DNA from: Amoebophrya sp. A120
Taxonomy: Eukaryota; Sar; Dinophyceae; Syndiniales; Amoebophryaceae
Direction: 5' to 3'
Assembly (NCBI GenBank): GCA_905178155.1
Contig: CAJINV010000006.1
Coordinates: forward strand, 2,173,700 to 2,237,699
Length of the DNA stretch: 64,000 nt
The translations under genes were made by a program, and so were the position numbers. Positions 1-11,215 of this stretch are shown here, in pieces (position 1 is the first letter of the stretch; each line of letters starts with the position of its first letter). The notes beneath the pieces are model-generated. The model saw nothing but the letters and a program-made list of their open reading frames with translations. It did no database searches and was not told the DNA's origin.

Positions 1-90
1 GTTGTGCGATGGGCATTGCGCGATGGACATTGGACGGCGGACAGTGGGCGACTGGGCGATGGACATTGGGCGATGGGCGAACTCCCAGAA
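1..90. repeat. G-rich minisatellite-like repeat at the window edge
   Basis: Degenerate tandem copies of a roughly 12-base unit resembling GCGATGGACATTG fill the first 90 bases. It lies beyond the last resolvable exon of the leftmost gene. Confidence 0.6.
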
Positions 91-239
91 GCTTGTGAAA
101 GTTTGGAAATTACAAAAAAAGTTTCGACGTGGGCGGTTTTCTTTCCCGTCGCAAAGTTTTAACTTGCGCAGCTCAGCAATAGGAGTTATAAAAGCGCAGT
201 GGCAGTTTCTCATGCGGACTGCGCATGACATAGTGTTCG

Positions 240-338
240 GCAAACTTGTCATGCTTGAATGCATCGGAAAATATTTCAGTCATCCACAGTTCAGCATCAC
301 AAGTTTATTCCAGACCCAGACATATTTGCAATGCCTAC
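240..338. mobile_element. Family B introner, right end only (B1)
   Basis: The right terminus (TTCCAGACCCAGACATATTT, then GCAATGCCTACA) is clear at 309-338; the left terminus is not found, so the start given is nominal. Confidence 0.5.
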
Positions 339-2355
339 ATCTGCTCAAAGTACGACTTCGTCGCGTTCGCGAACGGGTCGACCAGATGGATCTCGAACAA
401 CTTGTCATGCGACTTTTCAGCATGAGAGGAGGAGGGGGCGCCGTCATCTTTGTCATGCTGGTCGTGCCCATCAGGAGCAATAGCTGCAAACACCTCGTTC
501 AACATATGCCAAACCGCAGCGGCGTTGTCCCCGTCCATGATGCCTATTTCTAGGTAGCGGAAAGGCCGACGGGTACTGGGGCTCGTTGTCGTGGTACTAG
601 AACGAGGACTTCTCTGTCCTTGACTTTGTACTATTGCAGGTTCTGCACGACGAGCACGTTCTTCGTGTTCCAGGATTTTGCGCCTGAGCAGATTCGGAAT
701 GATTTCGTTCCGGTGGACACCAAGGTCGGAGTGGAAGTGGACTTCGTACTGCTGCTGTTGCTCCTCCACGACGACCTGCGGGTGGTCGCCCGCTTCTACT
801 TGTCCACCAGGAGGTAATATCGTTGATGTAGCACTTCTTCTACTACGACCAGCTACAGCTTTACTTGCCTCTTTATTCACACCATCTCCAACCCTGTCGT
901 GGTCTTCATCCTGCTTCTCGTGCTTCTTATCAAGAAAGTGTAACTGCACCACGTGCAGGCGGGCTAGGCCAATTTGGGAAATTTCTGCTATGCGTTTCAT
1001 TGCCGCCTGAACCGATTCGGTGGGGTGGACGCAAAAATGTAAGGCATCATGGTCGTCTTGGGATATTGGCGAAGATTTGTAGTTGGCGCGGTCAGAGTTC
1101 TTGTTGAGGATGGCCTCCTCGTGGGGAACAAGTCCGGTGTGCCGCGAGATTTCCGCCAATAAGGGGTCTAAGACGCCCTCGGTAAACTCCCGGAGGAATA
1201 AAGTCCGCACCGCTTCCTCGAAGTAAGCGGCTCGGTTTCTTCTTGCGGAGGACTCATCTTCTTCGCTGGCGGTCGCTGCAAACTGGCTATCAATAGGCAA
1301 ATGCCAGACTGTAGGTGTAGTGCGATGCAGCCACAGCTCTACGTTATGATTTTCATCTTCCGGGGACCGGGACCACTTCTCCTCGAGCGGACCGTTGCTC
1401 TGTTGGTCCGGCTGGTGTTCTTGTTCCTCATCCCGAGTAGAGGAATCTCCGGAATCTTCGCCTTCTCGTGCAGTTGTTATCTCTAGTTCCTCCAGCGCTT
1501 TTCGCAACAGAAGTTTCAAATCCGTCACGACCTCTAGTAACTTCGACGTGTCACAAGTACAAGAAGAGGAGGACCGGCCTACAACTTGTTGCGCAGGCAG
1601 AGCGCTTGTTCGCTGGAGTGGGGCATCAACGTCATCTACTTCAGGACCAGTTGTAACTACATCCCCGTTCTTCGTCGTGCAAGCCTCAAAAGACCCGTGG
1701 TAATACCGCAGATTCAGTTCGGACACGACATCCGTATAAAATGCAATAGTATCGTACTCGTAGTCCTACTAATTGGGTTTATGCATGACAGGTCTTTTTC
1801 TTGAGGCAAATTCGCATCACAAATCCAATTTGTAATGCTAAGTCAATTTGTAATGCAATTTATACTAGCACGATACTTTTGCAATTCATAATCCGCTACA
1901 AACAGCAGTTTTTCCGAAAACGCCGCGCCATTTTCCGCTTGCAGCAGGCGGGGGCTGGTGAAACTTTTTTCCCAGTACTTCCGCGCGTCAGAATAGACCC
2001 AGTCGCGGGAGCGGAGGGCGGTGGTTTTTGCGTTATTTGCAAATCTCCCGGATATGCTCCTCTTGCTTCCGCGCGTTATTTGCGGCGGCGACACTACGCT
2101 GCCTCCCTGGCTTTCCTGTTCGGCTCGACAGGCCACAACTGCCGTAAACCAACTGAAAGATGAGAGGAACAGTGTCAGCACTGTGTGAAGCAGGAGGACG
2201 ACGAGAGCTTTATTTCGAAAACGTCGTGACTGACAATGATTCGGCGCGGCAGTTCCTTGTGACGAGCAGTGTTGATTGACGGAAATACGAGCAACATGAT
2301 TTTTTTGGAGCCTGGTTTGGGTGATCATACTTAGTACTGTTGTATGACCACCCAA
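339..2355 (-). CDS. Membrane-anchored protein with SAM-methyltransferase-like segment (3' partial)
   Basis: Two exons are visible: about 2355-1891 and 1734-339. The first encodes a short basic N-terminus followed by a single hydrophobic segment (ALVVLLLHTVLTLFL), which suggests a signal anchor or type II topology. The second exon has an acidic, low-complexity middle and then a Rossmann-like pair, YLEIGIMDGDNA followed by FEIHLVDPFA. That pattern resembles the glycine loop and second-strand acid of class I methyltransferases (Methyltransf_24-like); no substrate can be named. Introner A1 separates the exons and its 5-bp duplication (ATCCG) lets the frame run through. The start could be the Met at 2355 or the one at 2328; both lie in or next to a strong hairpin. 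At 339 the gene enters a family B introner whose far end I cannot place, so the 3' part is unresolved in this window. The minus-strand orientation matches its neighbours. Confidence 0.5.
1735..1890. mobile_element. Family A introner A1
   Basis: TAT...ATA element with family A inverted ends (TGCAAAAGTATCG type) and exact duplication ATCCG; intron of the membrane-anchored methyltransferase-like gene. Confidence 0.88.
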
Positions 2356-2363
2356 ACCAGGCT
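2309..2363. other. Near-perfect hairpin over a start codon
   Basis: Arms 2309-2330 and 2342-2363 are complementary at 21 of 22 positions with an 11-base loop. The upstream candidate Met (2355) of the membrane-anchored gene lies in the right arm and the second Met (2328) lies in the left arm. Confidence 0.75.
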
Positions 2364-2800
2364 TTGGATGAGATCAGAGTTACAATTGCACGCTAATAGG
2401 ATAGCGGGTGGGAGGTGGTGGGGCGTACTCGGGGCTGTAAGAGCTCCGGCGAGTGTTTTCATGGATAGGTGGGATCGAGAATAAACATAAAGTGACGTCG
2501 AAGGAGCCAGGATCTACAGGGCTAACACCTGGTTCTGTGCTGGAACGAACAGGAATAGGATGGCGAGCAGCATACTTCATCCCACGAAGCGTGCTGGAAA
2601 GTGCTTCATCCGATGCTATCTACTAGTTCAGCAGAGAACATTCTTCATCATCGTTGTACTTTTTTGCACTTGTCCTCTATCAATAAAGAGTTGAAGTTTC
2701 ATTTTTGATTTGCTCCAGAAAGACCGGAAGCAAGACAAACATAAACCAACAGTTTCAGTTTTACCCATTACACGACGACTGTGCTCGCCCCCTAGCACAA

Positions 2801-5800
2801 CTAGGATCCCCTCAACTGCCTTATCAACGCCGCTTGCCGCTCCACTTGCTCCAACAGTTTCGCTTTTTCCGGGTCAAAAGAACAACTCAGCAGTCCGTCC
2901 TTGTCCTTTTCCTTATCTGCTGCTTTGGATGTCCGGCTCGCCTTTGCTCCATCGGTTTTCTGTTTCAGTTCGTCAATCAAAACATCATCCCGCTCGGACT
3001 TCTCCATCAGCTTCTCTAAATGCTGCTTCAAAGTCGACTATCCACATCAAATTTCCCGGTTACTACACATAGGACACGTGCAAATTTTCACGCAGGTTCT
3101 GCATGTTCGCAAAACTTTCGTTTCCTTCAATCCTTCAGCATGACAAGTGGTATGCTATGATACGTTGGCAAAATTTGTGATGCATAATTTTGTAGGTGTT
3201 GTATTGGAAATTTGTGTTGCATATCGACACCTGCTTCTCCAACGTCGAAACCCGGCTTTGGCCCGCTTGTTTCTGCTATCAAATGCAAATATGTCTGGGT
3301 GTGGGAGACTCTGAGACTTGTCGTGCACGTTTTGCATGAGCCATGATGTCTGTAATGCATGCCCTAGCATCACAGATTTTTTGAGGGCTTCTTGATGCTT
3401 AATCCGCATGACAAATGACCTCTCCGCGTAACAAAAATTACATTCCCTCTGCTGCTCATGCAATACAGATTTTTTTGGAATCCAAACGCAGCATCACAAG
3501 TTGTATCCTTCCAGACCCAGACATATTTGCATGTGATATCTGCTGTTTCAGCTGCTTGTTCTGCAACAGAAGCTCCGAGTTGTCCTTTTCAAACTGCTAT
3601 GCAGTGCAAAAGTATCGCACTCGTACCTACTAATTGCAGCCACGCGTGACAAATCTCCTTTCCAAGGTAAAACAGCATGACAAATTCAATTTATCATGCT
3701 GAGATGAAAACTTGTAATGCAATTCATACTAGTACGGTATTAGTATTTTTGCAATGCATAACTGGCGGAGTCTCTGCCGCTTCTCGTCGGCTAATTTTTC
3801 GATCTTGTTCGTCACTTTTGTCTTCGAGGATGGGGGCTGCGCTGTATCCACAGTAAATTTCCCGTACACGTACAAATGCGGCCTCTGCATGACAACGCTT
3901 GACTTCGATCCTAGTTTAGCATGACAAGTTTTCCGCTCCAAATTGGTCGAACTTGTGATGCATCTTGTACATGTACGGGAAATTTGTGTTGCATATGCTG
4001 CTGGACCTGGGCCCACTGAATGCTCCCGCCCCTCTACTAGATGACTATTCCCGAGATGAAGTAGTTGTTGTGCCGCGCCGTGGTCCCCGGATAGTCTTGC
4101 CTCTTCCGGGACTATTTGTGCTGGTGGGGGGTCGACGAAGCTCGAAGAACTGTTCTGCAACTGGAGGCTCCTGTTTTCACTCTGCAACTGTTTTACTTCC
4201 TGTCTCAAATCGCTGATTTTCCTCTCCAATTCAGGTCGTGGGAGAGTTTTATTCACGCCAGCACTGGTTTGTTGTACCAAGATCCCTGTCGCCGCTGTTG
4301 TGCATCCTCGCACCAATTCGTCCACTCTCTCTTTATCGTTCCCGAATTCCCACAGCAACACCTTCTTCAACGTCGCGGCCAGCTGTTTCAGGTCCGACAG
4401 CTCCCGTCTATCAAATGCAAAAGTGTCTGGGTCTGGAAACCTGTGATGCTGCGTTGGGAAGAGGGAATGCTCTGTAATGCACAGCCAAGCATGAGAAATA
4501 TCTGCGCTTCTTTGTGTTGCGTTTTTCGCATGACAAACTGCGTTTTTGCATGACAGGCAAAAGGGTCTCTTCTTGGACACGCATCACAAACTTTTTGGTC
4601 ATCCTCGACAAGCATGACAAATCTGGCAGTCTACTTCCAGACCCGGACATTTTTGCATTTCATACCGTCTCGTTTCCTGCAATTGGTTGCTCGCCTGCAG
4701 AAACTTCGGGCGGAAGTCTTGGTTTGCAAGTTGCTGCTCGATGGTGAGTTGCTGGTTTTGCTGGGTCGCGTTGTAAAGATTACAACTTGAAGATGGGTTG
4801 CTGTTCGCCCCTCCAGGTGGCTGTTGTTTCATCACCTGCTGGTGATCCTTATGCCGTAGTTTCTCCAGTGCTTCAATTTTGGTTTTCTGCGACTCGATAG
4901 TGACTTGCTGTCTTCTGGATTTTTGGGCCATTTGGTACAGCTTTTTCTTCAAAATCTCCTCCAATGGGGCGTTCAGATCGTTTTCATCCATCTTTCCCCC
5001 TGCATCTTGCCCGAGGATCAATTTCGTGTCCTCCTTCAGCATTTCGCATTCTCGGGACTTGATTCCGAGCTGCCGCTGTAGCTGCAGGTTTTGTTTTTTC
5101 AGGGCCGATATCCTGTGCAAAAGTATCGTACTCGTAGTAGTCGCATTTATGCATCTTTTTTTCTAGGTAAATCAGCATGAAAAATTTCATTTGTCATGCT
5201 GAGCAAATTTGTAAATGCGATTACTACTAGTACGATGCTTTTGCAGTTCATAGCCGATTTTGAAGAAGGTTTATTTGAATTCCGCTTCGGAATGAACGTC
5301 GTCCCGTTGGGCGAAAGTTCGCCATCTTCTTCGTTGTCTTCGCTGTTTGTGTCTTCGTCTCCGCTGTCACTCTGATTTGTGCTGTTGCTTGCGATGATTT
5401 GAACGGTCTTACTCGGCGGTTTGTTATGGCTTTGTACAGCATGTACCGGGCCGGCGTTTGTCACGATGGGAATCCCGCCTCCTGTTGCAGCAGGAACTGG
5501 TGGCCCACCTTGGACCGCTGCTGGCTTCGGTTTAGGCTTCGGCTTACTTGCTGTAGTCGTCACAATCGACTTCGGTTTCACCGGGCCGCAGGTTGAAGCA
5601 CTGGAAGTAGTACGCTTGGTCGTCTTTACTTTCGCATCAACAGCCTCGTCGTCCGAGTCGTCGTCAAAGTTGGCGCTGTTTTGGCCAGGTTGACCTCCCC
5701 CCAAGTGCTTCTTCTCGAACGCAGCGATACCGAGGTTGTTGCTTTCCGCCGCGTCTTGACCTGCGGTTAACTCGTCGTAGTCTTCGTATTGCTCCTCTAC

Positions 5801-5809
5801 GGCGGCCAT
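2801..5809 (-). CDS. CCDC13-like coiled-coil protein
   Basis: Exons read on the minus strand: 5809-5253, 5108-4665, 4408-3996, 3846-3761, 3597-3539, 3276-3224 and 3038-2801; each junction is an introner (A3, B3, C2, A2, B2, C1). The N-terminal third is acidic and low complexity; the remainder is predicted long coiled coil. Segments such as LKKVLLWEFGNDKERVDEL, RISDLRQEVKQLQ-type heptads and EKLMEKSERDDVLIDELKQ line up by eye with vertebrate CCDC13 (compare its EKGRHDDELIDAL stretch). CCDC13 is a centriolar-satellite and cilium-assembly protein, so a basal-body or flagellar role is inferred. Splicing out each introner plus one 5-bp duplication keeps the heptads continuous, for instance QSRVSTLEKQVS joining TLKQHLEKLMEK. 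The start MAAVEEQYEDYDE was chosen because upstream codons look non-coding. The family call is from memory, not a search. Confidence 0.6.
3039..3223. mobile_element. Family C introner C1
   Basis: Family C ends (AAATTTCCCG...GGAAATTTGTGTTGC), exact duplication TCGAC; last intron of the CCDC13-like gene. Confidence 0.88.
3277..3538. mobile_element. Family B introner B2
   Basis: Family B ends (TGCAAATATGTCTGGGT type), exact duplication TCTGC; CCDC13-like gene. Confidence 0.9.
3598..3760. mobile_element. Family A introner A2
   Basis: Family A ends; duplication ACTGC/ACTGG (4 of 5); CCDC13-like gene, joining RQRLRQ to FEKDNSEL. Confidence 0.85.
3847..3995. mobile_element. Family C introner C2
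   Basis: Ends AATTTCCCGTACACGTAC and GTACATGTACGGGAAATT; duplication CGCTG/TGCTG (4 of 5); CCDC13-like gene. Confidence 0.87.
4409..4664. mobile_element. Family B introner B3
   Basis: Family B ends, exact duplication CCGTC; CCDC13-like gene. Confidence 0.9.
5109..5252. mobile_element. Family A introner A3
   Basis: Family A ends, exact duplication GCCGA. Excision plus one copy gives KPSSKSALKKQNL in frame; no register of the duplication provides GT-AG. Confidence 0.92.
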
Positions 5810-6497
5810 CTTGGTAGTAGTCTTGGTCCACCTGTAGAGCAAGGACTTACTTACTTTTGCCTCAACACGGCACGCTTGCAAGAAACGCAAACGCTTCAAA
5901 CATTCCAGTTCTACTGAAGCAAAGAACGTCGCAAAATATCCCAAGCTTTCTCTGCCCGTCTAATGAGCGACTGAATTTTTCTAGAAAACCTCATGAAGTT
6001 TGGAGGTCTTGTGCAACATAGTGGTCTTCGTTTTTGTGGTATGCAATTCTCACTCCTGCTGCTTGTCTTTGTTCCACTCGATTTGCCAGCTCTCAGTTTC
6101 AGATGGATGAAAGTGCATTGTCCTTTTTGCTTTTTGTTTCACTCATCACTCCCAACGTTTTCTTTTTTTTCTCGTTCTGCTTGCAACGTGCAGAAACATC
6201 ACAAAAACCACGGCGCTCTTTTTCAAACATCGAACTTCATTCGTTGCCAAGCGCGCTCGCGAAACACGCCGAACAAATCAGCAGGAAAATTTCTTTGCCG
6301 CGGGGCATTTTACAGCCTGAATCCCAATTCATTTTTCGGGGGGCGACAGCGAGAATAATGTCGAGGTTTTTTTACTTTGACTTTGTTCATTCTGATTGTC
6401 ACTTCGATTATTACATTTTGGATATCAAGGTGCTGAGATGTAGCAGCATGGTGCATTCGCGCTTGTAATTCTATCACACCCGATTCCGACGTCCTCT

Positions 6498-9400
6498 TCA
6501 CTCGTACGGCAAGGTCGTTCCGAAGTAGAAGTGTTGAATCACGGGGAATTTTTCCAACACTTCTCCCACGTACATTTTTATCAACCCTAGGTACAATCTG
6601 TCCCAACTCGGAACCGTGTGCAAAATGTCGTTCAGCTGCGGGCTGGTTTCGTGAAACGGCGCGCCCCGCTTCGTGTCCAAGATGTTCCGGACCGCGGCGA
6701 CGAAGAGGTACGCGTGGTGCTGGGACGCCTGCGCCGCCTGCAAGACCATGTCTGGTTGAAGTAGCTGCTGTTGTTGCTGCTGAAGCTGTAGTGCTGTTCC
6801 CGCTTGGTTTGATATTGATGTTAGTGCTCCTACGCCCGCTGCTTGTTGCTGTCCTCTACTTCCTGCTAATGCACCGCCACCGCCCGGCTCGGCAATGTTG
6901 ATCTGGTTCACATTTGTCCTCACATTGTGCCTATCAAATGTAAAAGTGTCTGGGTCTGGAAGAATGTATGTTTGTCATGCTTGTCTGGCATGACTCTTAA
7001 ATCTGTCATGCACGTTACCCAAGAACTCCATTTTTCTGTGATGCAGAAACGCAGTTTGTCATGCAGAATAGGCAACACCTAGAAGCTCAAAAACTTGTCA
7101 TGCTGAGCCAGCACTTGTGGCCTCATCATGAGACGCCACCCAGCATCACAAGTTCTTTCCAGGCCCAGACATTTTTACAGTTCATAGTGCCGTCCATTCG
7201 TACTCCCGCCCGCCCCCGCCATGTCCATATCATCGTCGGCGTTATTGGTATCAACTGTAAATAAAATGTCTGGGTCTGGAAGAATCCAACTAGTCATGCA
7301 GATTTTGGATTCTAAAAAAATCTGAATTGCATGAGCAGCAAAGAGAGTCCAAGTTTTGCTACACGGAAAGAGCATTTGTCATGCGGTATAGGCATCAGGA
7401 AGCCCTCACAAAGTCTGTGATTCTAGGGCATGCATCACAGACATCAGGAGTCATGTAAAATATGCATGACAAGCCTGGCAATCTTCCAGACCCAGACATT
7501 TTTACATTTGATAATTGGCCGCGGCAAACAAACTCGCCTGCTTTCGCAGTTGGCTGGCACCGAAGATGTACACAACGTGGTGGAAGTCATCGAGGCCCCA
7601 GACACCGTGGGACCCCGCAGGTTCAAGGACGTAATGGGACTGGAGCTTGCGCATCAGGGTCATGTAGCTGTTTTGATAAAACAGATGAAAATAATAAACG
7701 TTGATGAAGCACTTAGTACACATCGCCGTCGTACACACAGACCAGACAAGATCAAATGAAGCCGAAATATGTATTCAAACAAGAAAGCAAAAACCGTAAA
7801 TCTTAATCTTCTTCTCTATACGCGGTAAACGCCGCCAGCACGAATTCCCCCCGTTCCGCCTGCGTAAAATAGCCGTACCCCTTTTCCAGACAGTACAAGC
7901 AGCAGATAAAGTTCAGCTCGTGCCCCGTGCCATAGTCGATTCTCGTTTTGTCGCCGAAAGAGTTGATCAAATAGCAGGAAAATTCCTGCCACGCGTTCCC
8001 GAACTTGTCCACGGGCAAAAGTCTCTCCCGCACCAGCTGCTCGCATTTCTCCTCGACTTGGGCTATACATTGCAAAAATGTCTGGGTCTGGATCTGGAAG
8101 ATTGCTGAGGCTTGTGATGCTGTGTCTGCTTGACACAGAAGGTGTGCCATGCAGGGCATAGCATCACAGGTTTTGAGACAGTTTCCCAATGCTTAATCCG
8201 CACGACAAACGAAAACACCTTCTTTCGGCGACAGGAAGAGGAGCTCCCTTTGCTGTCTAAGCATGACAGATTTTTGTGTGATCCAAGAATGCATCACAAG
8301 TTCGCATCCCTCCAGACCCAGACATAATTTTTGCATTTGATATGGGCAAACCACGTGCGGAACGTGCTGTTTCCAAACCGCATGTCCGTCCGCGGCTCCA
8401 GCGGGATTTCGTATCGTGAGTAAAAACGTCCCCACGCCAGAGTTGTAATGCAAATCTGCATGCTGAGAATGTTTCTCATGCGGAGACCCATGAGAAGCAG
8501 TCTCTAGTCGTGTTGTGGGATTTGTGATGCTAGAATCAGCACGATATGCTAGATCTGTGATGCTGCTGAACAAGCTAAACAGGATTACACTGCGAGGCCA
8601 AACTTGTCATGCGCAAGCAACAGCAAAAGCTGACAGATTTGTCTAGCAGATTTCCCAGCTTGACTCTGGTGTGGGGACGTTTTTACTCAGGATATTTCGT
8701 CCACGAGGTTCATGAATTGCTTCAAAATCGCGGCTATGCATTGCAAAAGTATCGCACGAGTATAATTAAAAAAGCATTACAAATTTCAATTTCTCCAAAA
8801 GTAGGAAAAAAGAAATTTGTGATGCTGACTCTGCAATGGAACGAGATCTGTCATGCAGTACTGCAATTAGTACGAGTACGACTTTTACTTTGCAATGCGT
8901 AGCAGTGAATTTTTCTATTCTCGTCACCAACGGGTAGTCCTCGTTTTCCCGCGCCTGGCCGCTTCCGTCGTATCCTGTGCAAAAGTATCGCGCTCGTAGT
9001 AATTGCATTTATGCATGACAAATCTCTTTCTCAAGGTACATCAGCATGACAAATTAAAGTTGTAATGCTGGGGGAATTTGTACTGCAATTTCTACTAGTA
9101 CGATGCTTTCGCATTGCATACGTCGCCCACGTCGGCGAATTCTCGCTGTCGATCTGCGACCACGTCGTGCGTGGAGTTATCGTCGGAAATTCTCTGTTGG
9201 CGGCGCGGCTGCTGCTGCCCGTTTTGGTTGCCTGCAGCGAGCCCGCCTGGGGTTTGTTTGATAAAGTGCCAGTGGAAATTGTAGTCGGCTTATAACATTT
9301 CTCACAGCTTCTAATTTATCATCACGAAGTTGTACGCTGAAGTTTTACTCTATTCATCACGAGAAACACCACCCAGCCACTAATTTCAGTACCTTGCGGC

Positions 9401-9816
9401 CCCCGAGAAGTTGGAACAACTACACCAGCGACAGCCCCCACAGCATTTACCCCCACTCCCGTGGCGATCGCGTTGCTAATCTCCACGTCGGTGGGCGCGC
9501 GAAAATCCTGCTTGCGTTCCCGGTTCACCGACAGGTCCGACGGGGAGAGCGCGCACTTCGACGGGTCGGTGGAGGACAACCCGCTGCCCAGGCCGAAACC
9601 GGGCAGCGGGCCCCCCGTGGTGGAGCTAGAACTTCCGTACAGCGTGGATTTCATGGGGATGTCACAGGTCTGCAGGTACTCGAGAATCCGTTTTTTTAGC
9701 GTTTTGTTGTTCTGCTTGAAACGTATCTCGAAGTCCTGTCGGTCCTTGATGCGCTTTTGCGGGACCTGGAAGCTGCTCGTGACGCAGCTGGACGAGGAAC
9801 TCGAGGTTGCTACCAT
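6498..9816 (-). CDS. PTPA: PP2A activator PTPA (phosphotyrosyl phosphatase activator, peptidyl-prolyl isomerase)
   Basis: Nine exons: 9816-9393, 9288-9121, 8970-8902, 8734-8695, 8411-8343, 8063-7822, 7667-7514, 7248-7187 and 6931-6498. The signature order of the family is intact: [10 protein letters not shown] near the N-terminus, [46 protein letters not shown], then [15 protein letters not shown] and [15 protein letters not shown] near the C-terminus. PTPA binds the PP2A catalytic subunit and promotes its active conformation. It carries lineage-specific low-complexity inserts: a roughly 90-residue Ser/Gly/Ala-rich block after the first exon segment and a Gln-rich stretch before the last domain. 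Two introns are ordinary GT-AG (9289-9392 and 7668-7821); six are introners (A5, A4, D1, B6, B5, B4). Start at 9816 ([10 protein letters not shown]) precedes the conserved region. No key motif is missing. Confidence 0.93.
6932..7186. mobile_element. Family B introner B4
   Basis: Family B ends, exact duplication GTGCC; PTPA. Confidence 0.9.
7249..7513. mobile_element. Family B introner B5
   Basis: Family B ends, exact duplication ATTGG; PTPA. Its interior closely matches B15 (49566-49833). Confidence 0.9.
8064..8342. mobile_element. Family B introner B6
   Basis: Family B ends, exact duplication TGGGC; PTPA. Confidence 0.9.
8412..8694. mobile_element. Family D introner D1
   Basis: Ends GAGTAAAAACGTCCCCAC and complement, exact duplication TTTCG; PTPA. 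Confidence 0.92.
8735..8901. mobile_element. Family A introner A4
   Basis: Family A ends; no clear duplication; PTPA, only 40 bases from D1. Confidence 0.8.
8971..9120. mobile_element. Family A introner A5
   Basis: Family A ends, exact duplication CGTCG; PTPA, joining FADVGD to GSGQAREN in frame. Confidence 0.92.
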
Positions 9817-11215
9817 TTTTTTGCTACGTGGTTCTTTTTAAAATCTCAATCACCTACCGCTGTTAGAAGTACAACTACTATCGCAGACAGTTTCGCGAAA
9901 TCGGTGACAAAGAAGACCACCCGCGGCGAAAACTAGTAATCGCGGTGAACAAGGTCGTGGTGGCGGTCGTGGTCGATCTCGATCCAACATCAATCGGTTG
10001 GCTTATCTATTTTCTACTTGAGGTCCTGCGTTGCAAATTTCGTTTACTTCATCTAATATTGGAGCCGGAGGGATGAAAAGAAAAGCCGATAAAAACCGCA
10101 CCTACGACAAAAAAATGCGAAGACCACATGATCTTGATCCAGAAAGTTTGCGTGCCGTGTTGTACTTGCTCCTACTTTCAAAAACTTGTACCATTTTGCT
10201 TTTGACAGGCACTGCTACTTTGGTGCGAAGATCTGCTACATCTTAACATAATAGAGCCGCTCTCCCCGCATTTGATTCGCTTTGTTCTTGGAGCCGTTTC
10301 ATCTTGAGAGCAGGAGCGTCGAAAGACCGTTGTTGGGTACTACATGAACACGCGAAATTGATACTCACCTGCCCGAAGATGATAGGTAGCGCTGTACTTC
10401 ATCAGCATGCCCCGCAATGAAGACGCAGTTGCGCGGAAGAAACTTGTTTTGCAGTTCGTTGTACAAGGCTCTCGTCATACCATGGTGTGGTCACGACGAG
10501 CACTACTAGTTTGGTACAAAGTTGTCTCCTTCGCTACAAGTGGTCGCTGGTCAGCGTTTGCAATTTGTTCTCTCTTTCTAGGTCTAGGTGGTTCATCTGC
10601 TATAGACCAAAATCCTGAAGTAAAATCCTATCGCTTGGTTAGAAGCCATCGTTTCATATTGCAACCGAGATCTCTTTCTAATTTCTACCACAAGGGAACT
10701 TGCGCTTCCAGTCTGAGCGCGGCCAGGGCAGTGTCTAGGTCTACACTTCTTAAAAATACGATCGAATAGTTTAGTTAGATTCTACTTTGGTTTTGTTCAC
10801 AATCACAATTAGAAAGTAAGAGTAACAGCATTAGCCTTTTCACGTTTTAGTAATTACACAGACCAGTTCTTTCGATTCCTATTTAATTTGTTGTCCGTTG
10901 TTCCTCGCAACTTACTTGTCCTTTCGTCGATGTCCCGACTTTCTCAATAGAGGAGACCTCCGTTCCACTACGTTACTGCGGCAGCGGCGGTATGTTCGAG
11001 GAGTGGGTGAGCATATCGTGGGGAAAAAGTGCTTCACTGTAAGGATTCCGAGTTTGGATTCAGAAGGTTTGCATCGCAAACTTACTCTTGCTGTACTTCG
11101 GCAGGACAAAGCAAATCTCCTATGTGTGCTTCCGAAAACAAAACAAGGCGAAGAATTCTCGGCCGTGCATGTGTAGTGCGATAAAAACTTTTGTGCTGAC
11201 TACGTACACGCGGCA
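9817..11215. other. Spacer between PTPA and the AK7-like gene
   Basis: About 1.4 kb lacking introners. Two plus-strand open frames occur, 10407-10769 (120 codons; a hydrophobic stretch AFAICSLFLGLGGSSA could be a signal peptide from the Met at about 10482) and 10898-11176 (92 codons). Neither has recognisable domains. The spacer presumably holds the PTPA promoter at its left end and the 3' end of the AK7-like gene at its right, but I see no defined motif. Confidence 0.4.
10407..10769 (+). CDS. Hypothetical small protein, possibly secreted
   Basis: A 120-codon plus-strand frame in an otherwise empty spacer. An internal Met at about 10482 is followed by basic residues and a hydrophobic segment ending GLGGSSA, which could be a cleavable signal. 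Nothing else is recognised and it could be a chance frame; it is against the local minus-strand trend. Confidence 0.2.
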   Translation: MPRNEDAVARKKLVLQFVVQGSRHTMVWSRRALLVWYKVVSFATSGRWSAFAICSLFLGLGGSSAIDQNPEVKSYRLVRSHRFILQPRSLSNFYHKGTCASSLSAARAVSRSTLLKNTIE

